DNA of 12,069 nucleotides, taken from contig QMMS01000120.1 in assembly GCA_003647375.1 (NCBI GenBank), positions 1-12,069 on the forward strand, read 5' to 3'. This DNA comes from Deltaproteobacteria bacterium (GTDB taxonomy: Bacteria; Desulfobacterota; Desulfobacteria; Desulfobacterales; B30-G6). The notes under the pieces are model-generated. The model was not told the DNA's origin, ran no database searches, and saw only the letters and a program-made list of their open reading frames with translations. The translations under genes were made by a program, and so were the position numbers. Shown one piece after another: positions 1-6,351 of the stretch (its first letter is position 1; the number at the start of each line of letters is the position of its first letter).

Positions 1-118
1 CAAAAAACACAGGCATACCCGTGGATCTGTCGAGGCTTTTTGCGAACCCTCGATCCGCAAGAGATCGGTGCAGATCGAGATAAAAATCGCTCAATTCAGG
101 TTTTATCATAAGCGACAT
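1..118 (-). CDS. N-terminal part of an unrecognised protein, divergent from the cluster
   Basis: Read on the minus strand, an open frame starts with ATG at 118-116 and runs off the left edge, giving 39 residues beginning MSLMIKPELSDFYLDLHRSL and ending near GMPVFF. An AGGAG Shine-Dalgarno (complement of 124-128) lies 5 bases before this ATG; a second in-frame ATG at 109-107 is worse placed. The composition (an amphipathic start, then a basic stretch) looks protein-like, and the arrangement gives a divergent promoter region of about 116 bases towards the hydratase gene. I do not recognise the family. The plus strand is also open here in two frames, so the call depends mainly on the ribosome binding site and the plausible peptide. 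Confidence 0.55.
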   Translation of the reverse strand, partial: MSLMIKPELSDFYLDLHRSLADRGFAKSLDRSTGMPVFF

Positions 119-125
119 TGTCGCT
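111..125. repeat. GCGAC-NNN-GTCGC hairpin, left copy
   Basis: AGCGAC (111-116), a 3-base loop and GTCGCT (120-125) form a perfect 6-bp stem. The plus-strand string continues TCC, as in the copy at 4186-4200; the two 16-base strings differ at one position. Here it coincides with the ribosome binding site and start codon of the minus-strand gene, so it may control translation of that gene or be a repeat that now supplies its leader. A weak outer pairing also exists (GATAAAA 79-85 with TTTTATC 101-107). Confidence 0.5.
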
Positions 126-234
126 CCTATGTCGTTTGAATGGTATGATCTTACTTTTAGCTCATTGCTCGTAACTTACCTAAAACTTAAAACCTAACAC
201 CTAAAACCAAATACCAAACCCAAGGACAATAAAC
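119..234. other. Divergent intergenic region with C/T/A-rich repeat
   Basis: This gap separates the minus-strand gene from the hydratase and should hold promoters for both. I see no convincing -35/-10 pair. From about 176 the sequence becomes quasi-repetitive, made of units such as ACCTAAAAC and ACTTAAAAC. Positions 185-207 match 4973-4995 at 22 of 23 bases; in both places the repeat sits just upstream of a gene's ribosome binding site. Confidence 0.6.
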
Positions 235-1002
235 ATGACAGACAAAACGATTATCATCGAAAATTCAGACAGTGTTGCAACAATTTATTTTGCACGGCCC
301 AAACACAATGTGTTCAACATCGACATGATGAATCTTTTCTGTGATACCCTGGAAGACCTGTCCAATGATCCTGATATCAAATGCCTGATTATAAAGGGAC
401 AAGGTTCGAGCTGGTGCGCCGGAGTCGATGTGGGCGACCACAAACCGGATATGGTAGACCAGATGATTGCAACCTTTAACCGTTCCTTAACGCTTCTGGA
501 GGCTCTCAAAATGCCCACTGTGGCAGCCGTACACGGTGCGTGCCTGGGCGGCGGAATGGAATACGCTATTGCATGTGACGTGATTATCGCCGGGGAAAGT
601 GCAAAATTTGGACAGCCTGAAGTGAAACTCGGATTCTTGCCGCCATACGCAGCCATACGCCTTCCCAAATTGGTGGGCCCGGCAAAAGCCATTGAAGTCT
701 GCTGCTCCGGCAAAGTCTATAGTGCCGATGCCGCCAAATCCATGGGGTTTGTCAGCCTGACCGTCCCGGATGATCAATTTGATGCGGCCGTTGGGGACTG
801 GATTAAAAATATCCAGGCAAGCAGCCCGTTAATTCTTCGTTTGAACAAACAGGCAGTGACGCAACATCTCGGCATGAGCACGCCGGATGCACTGGAAGGC
901 GTCAGCGACCTGTTTCTCAACACCCTCATGAAAACAGAAGACACCCTGGAAGGGATTGCCGGTTTTTACGAAAAGAGAAAACCGAATTGGAAGAATAAAT
1001 AA
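235..1002 (+). CDS. Enoyl-CoA hydratase/isomerase (crotonase) family protein
   Basis: A 255-residue single-domain crotonase, the usual family length. The start has AAGGA (222-226) 8 bases upstream. The first oxyanion-hole segment is SSWCAGVDVG (58-67), and the second is HGACLGGGME (100-109). Both acid residues of true hydratases are kept: Glu109 in GGGME and Glu129 in GQPEV, matching Glu144 and Glu164 of rat mitochondrial hydratase. This predicts reversible hydration of a 2-enoyl-CoA in the cytoplasm. The segment after Glu129 reads GFLPPYAAIRLPKLVG instead of the common IPGAGGTQRL, a variant I associate from memory with cyclohexadienoyl-CoA hydratases; that substrate guess is weak. It is the first gene of the plus-strand series, and the BcrB-like subunit downstream makes a role in aromatic or aryl-acyl-CoA metabolism plausible. 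Confidence 0.9.
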   Translation: MTDKTIIIENSDSVATIYFARPKHNVFNIDMMNLFCDTLEDLSNDPDIKCLIIKGQGSSWCAGVDVGDHKPDMVDQMIATFNRSLTLLEALKMPTVAAVHGACLGGGMEYAIACDVIIAGESAKFGQPEVKLGFLPPYAAIRLPKLVGPAKAIEVCCSGKVYSADAAKSMGFVSLTVPDDQFDAAVGDWIKNIQASSPLILRLNKQAVTQHLGMSTPDALEGVSDLFLNTLMKTEDTLEGIAGFYEKRKPNWKNK

Positions 1003-1081
1003 TAGGCTGTAGGCTGTTAGACCATTAGACTATTAGCCGCCTACAGCCTAATAGCCTAACAGTCTAATAGGCTAATGGTCT
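1003..1081. repeat. Imperfect palindrome built from TAGGCTGT/CTAATAG units
   Basis: The whole gap between the hydratase and the small gene is palindromic. Positions 1019-1036 pair with 1064-1081 at 17 of 18 bases, and TAGGCTGTAG at 1003-1012 pairs with 1041-1050. There is no T tract, so terminator activity is uncertain. The right arm ends 2 bases before the next ATG, which leaves no room for a normal ribosome binding site outside the structure. Confidence 0.7.
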
Positions 1082-1083
1082 GA

Positions 1084-1299
1084 ATGATGTCTCGCGAACA
1101 AGAACTCAACAAAGAGGGATGGACAAAGCAATCCACCCATGATGAACCCCGGTTATCCGATATTGTAGAAATGTACGAAGAGATCGGGCTGGAAGTTCTT
1201 CTTGAGCCTTTTAACCCAAGCGAAGAACCCGGATGCACAGATTGTATGCGGGCGTCCGTCGATAAGTACAAGACGATCTATACTCGCCTAAAATCATAG
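1084..1299 (+). CDS. Small acidic CxxC protein of unknown function
   Basis: A 71-residue protein with no signal peptide or membrane segment. The core DEPRLSDIVEMYEEIGLEV (20-38) looks like a helix followed by a strand. Next comes an acidic loop and a single CTDC pair (Cys51, Cys54), then KYKTIYTR (61-68). One CxxC could bind a metal with a partner, be redox-active or hold half of a zinc site. The tail LKS and the stop codon lie inside a perfect inverted repeat, so these residues may come from repeat DNA. ATG at 1084 and 1087 are both possible and neither has a clear Shine-Dalgarno. I recall similar short proteins in anaerobic deltaproteobacteria but cannot name the family. Its balanced composition and position favour a real gene over a chance frame. 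Confidence 0.65.
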   Translation: MMSREQELNKEGWTKQSTHDEPRLSDIVEMYEEIGLEVLLEPFNPSEEPGCTDCMRASVDKYKTIYTRLKS

Positions 1300-1314
1300 G
1301 GCGATTTTAGGCGA
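1284..1314 (+). terminator. Hairpin spanning the stop codon of the small CxxC gene
   Basis: TCGCCTAAAATC (1284-1295) and GATTTTAGGCGA (1303-1314) are perfect 12-bp complements, with a 7-base loop that contains the TAG stop (1297-1299). No T tract follows, so it is either a weak terminator or an RNA 3'-end stabiliser. Its centre resembles the hairpin at the end of iorA. Confidence 0.55.
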
Positions 1315-1515
1315 ATGCTGGGAAGCTGGGAAGCTCGGATGCCGGGAGGCTGCAATTAGCTCAAGGTCATATGTGTTGCTATGGGGTTGGGAGACGTAAA
1401 CTCGATTTTGAATGCTTAATACTGGGAACAACCGTCAGCCTATAGCTATCAGCCACTCGCACCCCTCCAAACCTCTAACCCTCAAACCCTAATTTGTTAT
1501 ACCCGGAGCAACTCT
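1300..1515. other. Intergenic region with two low-complexity blocks
   Basis: After the hairpin, a G-rich block (about 1316-1352) repeats the theme GCTGGGAAGCTGGGAAGC. The middle shows nothing recognisable. A C-rich block at 1464-1490 is an inverted copy (24 of 27 bases) of the sequence at 8180-8206. The Shine-Dalgarno GGAG for the next gene is at 1505-1508. No promoter hexamers stand out. Confidence 0.6.
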
Positions 1516-2148
1516 ATGAACTCAACAAACCCAAGAAACACAAGAAACACAAAAAACTCAGCAACCGAGTCCCCTGCTCTGCTGATTATCGACATGGTTA
1601 AGGACAACTTCAAGGAAGAGAAAAACCTTCCCATCACGCCTCTTGCCAGAAAGACCATCGATCCCTTGAATCAAACCATCCAATTTTTCCGTTCCCACGA
1701 ATGGCCGGTTATTTTTTCAACAGACGCTTTCAACGAAAAAGACTTCATCTTTACCGGCAGAATGCCGCCCCATTCGTTGGCCGGAACCGAAGGCGCGGAA
1801 GTGGTGGATGATCTTGATTTTCAGGAAACAGATACCTGGCTTCCCAAGCCGCGTTTTTCAGCATTTTTCAAAACCGGACTTGAAGACATGTTGCACGATC
1901 GTGGGATTACACTTTGTGCGGTGGCAGGTATCGCCACACCCTTTTGTGTGCTGACAACGGCCATGGATGCCCTGTGCCACGATTTCAAGGCCGTGATTTT
2001 AGAAGACTGCTCGACTGCTTTTTCACAAGAGCTGCATGAGCAAACGCTTGATATTTATCGCCGCAACCCACTCTATCCCCTCTTCCGTGTCATGACGTCC
2101 ATTGAGTTGATTAATGAACTCAAACATGCCCTGCCATGCCGGACGTGA
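1516..2148 (+). CDS. Isochorismatase-like cysteine hydrolase (nicotinamidase type)
   Basis: A 210-residue member of the isochorismatase/nicotinamidase superfamily. The catalytic triad is visible: Asp26 in LLIIDM, Lys111 in LPKPRFSAF and nucleophile Cys144 in GIATPFCVLTTAMDA. The PPHSLAGTEG stretch (84-93) resembles nicotinamidases, and Asp70 in STDAF could belong to a metal site. The family hydrolyses amides, vinyl ethers or carbamoyl groups; the substrate cannot be read from sequence. Its presence among CoA-ester genes suggests an amide or N-carbamoyl acid feeding the pathway, but this is inference. GGAG (1505-1508) lies 7 bases before the ATG. The first 19 residues are Asn/Thr/Arg/Lys-rich and include a tandem 9-base DNA repeat (1533-1541, 1542-1550), so the extension may be repeat-derived. 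Confidence 0.85.
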   Translation: MNSTNPRNTRNTKNSATESPALLIIDMVKDNFKEEKNLPITPLARKTIDPLNQTIQFFRSHEWPVIFSTDAFNEKDFIFTGRMPPHSLAGTEGAEVVDDLDFQETDTWLPKPRFSAFFKTGLEDMLHDRGITLCAVAGIATPFCVLTTAMDALCHDFKAVILEDCSTAFSQELHEQTLDIYRRNPLYPLFRVMTSIELINELKHALPCRT

Positions 2149-2176
2149 CCTGTATTTGATCTCCTCAAACCCATGT

Positions 2177-2221
2177 GCGGCGAACGCCGCCAAAGATAAA
2201 ATCGCGAAGCGATTTTATCTT
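2177..2221 (+). terminator. Two tandem hairpins after the cysteine hydrolase gene
   Basis: GCGGCG (2177-2182) and CGCCGC (2185-2190) form a compact GC stem. AAGATAAAATCGC (2193-2205) and GCGATTTTATCTT (2209-2221) form a perfect 13-bp stem with a GAA loop. A terminator or transcript-stabilising role is likely because it separates the hydrolase from iorA. The only T-richness is inside the second stem, so it is not a textbook intrinsic terminator. Confidence 0.55.
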
Positions 2222-2246
2222 GACTAAACCGTTTTGTAGCTGTAAT
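2220..2246 (+). promoter_or_regulatory. Possible promoter for iorA
   Basis: TTGACT (2220-2225) and TGTAAT (2241-2246) each match five of six sigma-70 consensus positions, but the spacer is 15 bases, shorter than ideal. It sits directly after the double hairpin and would give a leader of about 65 bases before the ATG at 2318. This is weak support only. Confidence 0.3.
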
Positions 2247-2317
2247 GTAGCTTCGAACACGAAATGAAATTCACGCGTGTTTACCCCTTCTCACTCAAAT
2301 ATTCTAAGGAAAAGATT

Positions 2318-4168
2318 ATGCACAAATTACTCATTGATGAGCCGGGAAAGAAAATGCTGCTTCTCGGGAATGAAGCCATTGCCAGAGGCGCAATCGAGGC
2401 AGGCGTAGCCTTTGCCACAACGTATCCAGGAACGCCGTCTTCTGAAATATCCCTTTCCCTTTTCCAGATGTCTCAGCAATGCGACCTCTACTTCGAATAC
2501 AGTACCAATGAAAAGGTAGCTCTTGAAGTTGCTGCCGCGACAGCGAATTCAGGTGTCAGAACCATGTGCATGATGAAGCATGTGGGGCTGAATGTTGCAG
2601 CAGATCCACTTATGACCCTCGCTTACGTGGGTGTCAAAGGCGGTCTTGTCATCTTGACAGCCGATGACCCCTTTATGTTCTCGAGCCAGAACGAACAGGA
2701 TAACCGCTATTACGGGAAACTTTCGGGATTGTCGATCATTGAACCGTCTTCTGTGGAAGAAGCAAAAGAAATGATCCCTTATGCCTTTGACCTTTCCGAG
2801 AAATTACAGGAACCCGTTCTCTTCCGTACCACAACACGCGTGAACCACTCCACAGGCATCGTCAGCCTTGGTTCCATTAAGGAACGCAATACCAGGGGCG
2901 ACTTTACCAAAGATCCGTTCAACCTGGTAACTGTACCCGCCGTTTCGCGAAAACTGCACGTCAAGCTTCTGGAAAACATTCAGAAAGCACAGGAAATATC
3001 CGAAACTTCAGAATATAACTTTTCTTCCGGTAATGGTTCCTGGGGCATCGTCTGCAACGGCGTCAGTTACAACTATGTATGCGATGCTATCAAGGACCTG
3101 GGTATCGAAGATAAAATTAAAACCCTTCGAATCGGTTTCTCTCACCCCTTGCCGGAAAACCTCATCAAACAATTTGCCGCCGATTGTGAAAAAATTCTTG
3201 TGGTGGAAGAAGGCGAACCCTATATGGAAGAGGCCATTAAATCGTTTGCCCAGGAAGCCCGGATTACGATTCCCATTCAAGGAAAGGGAGAGGGTCTCTT
3301 CAGCCGGCTTTACGAGTTCGATCCCTCACTGGTCCGGAAGGTCATCGGCCAATTCTTTGGGGTTCCCGTTACAACGGCTGTTATTCCGGACCTGAGCGAC
3401 GTACCGGAAATCCCCCAGCGACCACCCAATCTGTGTGCAGGCTGTTCCCATCGCGCCACGTTTTACGCCGTAAGCAAAGCGGTTGAAGGCCAGGAAACCA
3501 TTTATCCAACCGATATTGGATGTTACACACTCGGTTTTCTACCCCCCCTGTCAATGGGTGATTTTCTCATTTGTATGGGTTCCTCCGTGAGTACGGCCTG
3601 TGGATTCTCCAAGACAACCGATAAAACAGTCATTGCCTTTATCGGGGATTCTACATTCTTTCACTCCGGTATTACCGGACTCGTCAACGCCGTATTCAAC
3701 AACCATAATTTTACGCTGGTCATTCTCGATAACGGTACCACAGCCATGACAGGGCACCAGCCTAACCCGGGCGTCGACATGACCAATTTGAATCTAACCG
3801 ATTACGGCCGGATTTCCATTGAGGAAGTTGTCAAAGGCATCGGTGTAAAACATGTCACGGTCATCAAGCCGTTCAGATTAAAGAAAAGTATAGAAGCTAT
3901 TAAAGATGCTGTTAACTATGAGGGTGTCTCGGTTATCATTTCCAAGGAAATCTGTACGTTGTATGCTAAAGCATTAAAGCAGCTCAAGGTACGTCCCTTC
4001 CATGTAACCGATAAATGCAAGGATCATAAGGATTGTATCACCAGTTTGGGGTGCCCTGCATTTTTTATCGCCGAAGACCGTGTTAAAATTGATCCGGATA
4101 TCTGTGTGGGATGTGCTGTCTGCGCACAAATATGCCCGGAAAACGCAATATTGCCCATGAAATCATAA
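2318..4168 (+). CDS. iorA: Indolepyruvate ferredoxin oxidoreductase, alpha subunit
   Basis: The catalytic subunit oxidatively decarboxylates arylpyruvates (indolepyruvate, phenylpyruvate and relatives) to arylacetyl-CoA while reducing ferredoxin. The chosen start has TAAGGA (2305-2310) 7 bases upstream; the in-frame ATG at 2264 has none. This gives 616 residues, normal for IorA. The N-terminal domain carries TYPGTPSSEIS and the highly conserved MKHVGLNVAADPLMTLAY and SSQNEQDNRYY stretches. LCAGCSHR and GDSTFFHSG (GDS at 443-445) mark the thiamine pyrophosphate domain. The C-terminal ferredoxin domain has CVGCAVCAQICP (Cys596, 599, 602, 606). The preceding cluster motif reads CKDHKDC-ITSLG-CPA (Cys567, His570, Cys573, Cys579), with His where the family usually has Cys. 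The last codons AAA TCA TAA lie in a hairpin. iorB follows after about 100 bases. Confidence 0.95.
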   Translation: MHKLLIDEPGKKMLLLGNEAIARGAIEAGVAFATTYPGTPSSEISLSLFQMSQQCDLYFEYSTNEKVALEVAAATANSGVRTMCMMKHVGLNVAADPLMTLAYVGVKGGLVILTADDPFMFSSQNEQDNRYYGKLSGLSIIEPSSVEEAKEMIPYAFDLSEKLQEPVLFRTTTRVNHSTGIVSLGSIKERNTRGDFTKDPFNLVTVPAVSRKLHVKLLENIQKAQEISETSEYNFSSGNGSWGIVCNGVSYNYVCDAIKDLGIEDKIKTLRIGFSHPLPENLIKQFAADCEKILVVEEGEPYMEEAIKSFAQEARITIPIQGKGEGLFSRLYEFDPSLVRKVIGQFFGVPVTTAVIPDLSDVPEIPQRPPNLCAGCSHRATFYAVSKAVEGQETIYPTDIGCYTLGFLPPLSMGDFLICMGSSVSTACGFSKTTDKTVIAFIGDSTFFHSGITGLVNAVFNNHNFTLVILDNGTTAMTGHQPNPGVDMTNLNLTDYGRISIEEVVKGIGVKHVTVIKPFRLKKSIEAIKDAVNYEGVSVIISKEICTLYAKALKQLKVRPFHVTDKCKDHKDCITSLGCPAFFIAEDRVKIDPDICVGCAVCAQICPENAILPMKS

Positions 4169-4200
4169 AGACGATTTCATGGAATGCGACCTTGTCGCTC
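4155..4200 (+). terminator. Two-hairpin element spanning the iorA stop codon
   Basis: CCATGAAATC (4155-4164) and GATTTCATGG (4173-4182) are perfect 10-bp complements, with an 8-base loop holding the TAA stop. A second stem, GCGAC (4186-4190) with GTCGC (4194-4198), follows 3 bases later. The same second stem occurs at 111-125 and after paaK. No T tract follows, and iorB must be made together with iorA, so attenuation or mRNA protection is more likely than full termination. Confidence 0.55.
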
Positions 4201-4282
4201 CAACACAAAAAGCTATTAACCACGAATATTTAGGACGATATAAGATATTACAAAATGATTAATTAAACTGATGGGAAAAATC

Positions 4283-4879
4283 ATGGAAACGAAAAGACTG
4301 ATAATTGTAGCGGTGGGTGGTCAGGGAAACCTTCTGGCGTCAAAAGTTCTCGGCGAGGCTGCATTGATTTCCGGCATACCCGTTCAAATGAGCGAAATTC
4401 ACGGTATGGCTCAACGGGGTGGGGTTGTCGAATCGGCAATCGTTTTCGGAGATGCCAAAAGTACGATCATCTCTGATGGAGAGGCAGATATCCTGGTCGG
4501 GTTTGAGCCCTCTGAAACGGCACGTGCCCTGAACAAATGCCGCAAGGAGACGGTGGTCATTACGAATACATCGCCGTTACCACCCTTTACTGTGGGTATC
4601 GGTATCGGTACCTATCCCGACATAGAGGAACTCCAGCGCCTCATCAAAGACAAAACGCATCGACTCATTGCCTTTGACGCTTCTGATCTTGCAAGCCAGG
4701 CCGGAAACCCCATGTCTTTGAACATTGTCCTGCTGGGTGCACTGATTCAGACCGGTATTCTGCCGTTGTCCGCCGAAAACATCAAACATGCCATACGCAC
4801 CACCACAAAACAGGCTTTTGTAGAAACCAATCTGAAAGCCTTTGATCTGGGTTTTTCAGCGGCAGAAAATAATAGCTAA
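4283..4879 (+). CDS. iorB: Indolepyruvate ferredoxin oxidoreductase, beta subunit
   Basis: The small gamma-type subunit that pairs with IorA. RLIIVAVGGQGNLLASKVLGEAA near the N-terminus is the typical glycine-rich nucleotide-like fold of the 2-oxoacid oxidoreductase gamma domain, and the EIHGMAQRGGVVESAI stretch is characteristic of IorB. It has 198 residues from ATG 4283, or 202 from ATG 4271. The inner start has GGGA (4273-4276) 6 bases upstream and the outer has no Shine-Dalgarno, so 4283 is slightly preferred. There are no cysteine cluster motifs, as expected, because the clusters lie in IorA. The gap to iorA of roughly 100 bases is longer than in compact operons and is filled by the two-hairpin element plus an AT-rich stretch. 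Confidence 0.92.
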   Translation: METKRLIIVAVGGQGNLLASKVLGEAALISGIPVQMSEIHGMAQRGGVVESAIVFGDAKSTIISDGEADILVGFEPSETARALNKCRKETVVITNTSPLPPFTVGIGIGTYPDIEELQRLIKDKTHRLIAFDASDLASQAGNPMSLNIVLLGALIQTGILPLSAENIKHAIRTTTKQAFVETNLKAFDLGFSAAENNS

Positions 4880-5030
4880 GTAAACTTGATCATTTTGTAG
4901 TTATTTGAAATCAGTTTGTTTTAAGTGTTAAGTTTTAGGTTTTATGACAAAGCATTTCATAATTATTGAACCACTTAAAACCTAATACCTAAAACTTAAA
5001 ACTTAAAACCATCTTCATGCATATAACGTC
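4880..5030. repeat. AT-rich inverted repeat region between iorB and paaK
   Basis: TTAAGTTTTAGG (4928-4939) is a perfect complement of CCTAAAACTTAA (4988-4999). The right side belongs to the CCTAAAAC/CTTAAAAC repeat family also seen at 185-207 (22 of 23 bases identical to 4973-4995). No T-tracted terminator and no clear promoter hexamers are visible. Confidence 0.6.
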
Positions 5031-5038
5031 AAGGAGGT
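5031..5038 (+). promoter_or_regulatory. Strong Shine-Dalgarno fixing the paaK start
   Basis: AAGGAGGT is the full anti-16S complement and sits 5 bases before ATG 5044. It overrules the longer frame starting at 5017 and is the strongest ribosome binding site in the window. Confidence 0.85.
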
Positions 5039-5043
5039 ATCAA

Positions 5044-6351
5044 ATGCCCTGGAATAAAGAATTCGAGTGCATGCCGGCTGCAAAGCTCCAAGAGCTGCAA
5101 TTGGAAAAACTGAAAGAGACAGTTGAGTGGGTATCTAAAAAAGTTCCCTTCTATCAAAAAAAATTCAAGGAAATGGGGGTTAAGCCGGGTGATATTAAAG
5201 GTCTGGAAGATATTGCCAAATTTCCTGTTACCGTGAAAGAAGACTTGCGCGACAATTACCCCTTTGACTTGTGTGCAGTACCGCTGAAGGAAGTTGTCAG
5301 GGTGCATGCCTCTTCCGGAACCACCGGAAAGCCCATAACCGGCCCTTATACCCAGGCGGACCTCGATCAGTGGACGGAATGCATGGTTCGGAATTTCTGG
5401 GCTGCAGGTGTTCGACCTGAAGATGTGGTTCAGAATGCTTACGGTCATGGCCTTTTTACCGGCGGCCTCGGTTTTCATCAGGGTTCCACGGCCCTCAAAT
5501 GCACGACGGTTCCCACCAGTGCCGGCCTGACGGAACGCCAGATTACATTGATGAAGGATTTTAAAGCCGATGTACTCTGCTGCACACCCTCTTATGCGCT
5601 GACAATTGCGGAGCGTGCTGAAGAATTGAAAGTCGATATCCGCAAATTGCCCTTAAGGGTTGGAATGTTCGGTGCCGAACCCTGGACGTCTCAGATGCGC
5701 AGGGAAATTGAAGAACGTATGGGCATCAAGGCGCACGAATCCTATGGTTTGACAGAACTTGGGGGGCCCGGTGTTTCTTTTGACTGCGAGGCTCAGGATG
5801 GCCTGCATATAAACGAAGACCACTATCTGGCTGAAATTGTCGACCCGGCAACCATGGAACCACTGCCTCTCGGTGAAAAAGGCGAACTGCTTTTCACATC
5901 CCTACAGCGCAGGGCCATGCCCATGATCCGATATCGCACCAAAGATATCACCAGTCTCAGACGTGAAAAATGTGCCTGCGGCCGGACCCTGATCAAAATG
6001 CAGAAGGTTTTCGGACGAACAGACGATATGCTGATCATCAGCGGCGTCAACGTGTTCCCATCCCAGATAGAATCCTTGCTGCTGGATATCGATGAGGTCG
6101 AACCACAGTACCGCATGATCGTTCGCAAAAAAGGCTACCTGGACCAGCTCGTCGTTCAAGTTGAAGCCAAAAAAGAAGTTTACGATGCGGGCGCAGACAA
6201 GCGATCCGAAATCGAAGGCAAAATCAGGGGTCACATCAAGGGTAACATGGGCATCGGTGTCGAAGTCAATCTTGTAGAGCCCAAGTTTATTGCCAGGAGT
6301 GAAGGCAAAGCCCTGCGCGTTGTGGATGAACGACCCAAGCAGTTAAGATAA
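5044..6351 (+). CDS. paaK: Phenylacetate-CoA ligase family enzyme (AMP-forming)
   Basis: A 435-residue adenylate-forming ligase of normal PaaK length. It converts an aryl acid, ATP and CoA to aryl-CoA, AMP and pyrophosphate in the cytoplasm. The phosphate-binding loop is ASSGTTGKP (89-97). SYGLTELGGPG (233-243) is the A5-type core. MIRYRTKD (294-301) and FGRTDDMLIISGVNVFPSQIE (from 323) are strongly PaaK-like. Lys422 in SEGKALRVVD is the candidate adenylation lysine. Cys248, Cys310 and Cys312 (DCEA and CACG) are placed like the zinc ligands of the family. In archaea and anaerobes, PaaK homologues next to iorAB are known; they may activate arylacetates made by IorAB or feed reductive synthesis of aromatic amino acids. 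The exact aryl substrate (phenylacetate, indoleacetate, benzoate-like) is not readable. Confidence 0.92.
   Translation: MPWNKEFECMPAAKLQELQLEKLKETVEWVSKKVPFYQKKFKEMGVKPGDIKGLEDIAKFPVTVKEDLRDNYPFDLCAVPLKEVVRVHASSGTTGKPITGPYTQADLDQWTECMVRNFWAAGVRPEDVVQNAYGHGLFTGGLGFHQGSTALKCTTVPTSAGLTERQITLMKDFKADVLCCTPSYALTIAERAEELKVDIRKLPLRVGMFGAEPWTSQMRREIEERMGIKAHESYGLTELGGPGVSFDCEAQDGLHINEDHYLAEIVDPATMEPLPLGEKGELLFTSLQRRAMPMIRYRTKDITSLRREKCACGRTLIKMQKVFGRTDDMLIISGVNVFPSQIESLLLDIDEVEPQYRMIVRKKGYLDQLVVQVEAKKEVYDAGADKRSEIEGKIRGHIKGNMGIGVEVNLVEPKFIARSEGKALRVVDERPKQLR

Noticed and set aside
1..111. Plus-strand frame ending TCA TAA at 109-111, as the tail of an upstream gene
   Set aside because: The minus-strand frame from 118 has an AGGAG at proper spacing and a more protein-like sequence. 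The plus frame remains a weak alternative.
118..149. Promoter from TTGTCG (118-123) and TATGAT (144-149) for the hydratase
   Set aside because: The spacing is 20 bases and the first hexamer lies in the minus-strand gene's leader; not convincing.
1003..1081. CRISPR-like repeat array
   Set aside because: The units are short, unevenly spaced and palindromic with no uniform spacers, and no cas gene is near.
2264..2317. Longer iorA start at ATG 2264
   Set aside because: There is no Shine-Dalgarno there, while TAAGGA lies correctly before ATG 2318, which also gives the usual IorA N-terminus.
5017..5043. Longer paaK start at ATG 5017
   Set aside because: The extension would translate through the AAGGAGGT ribosome binding site that serves ATG 5044.
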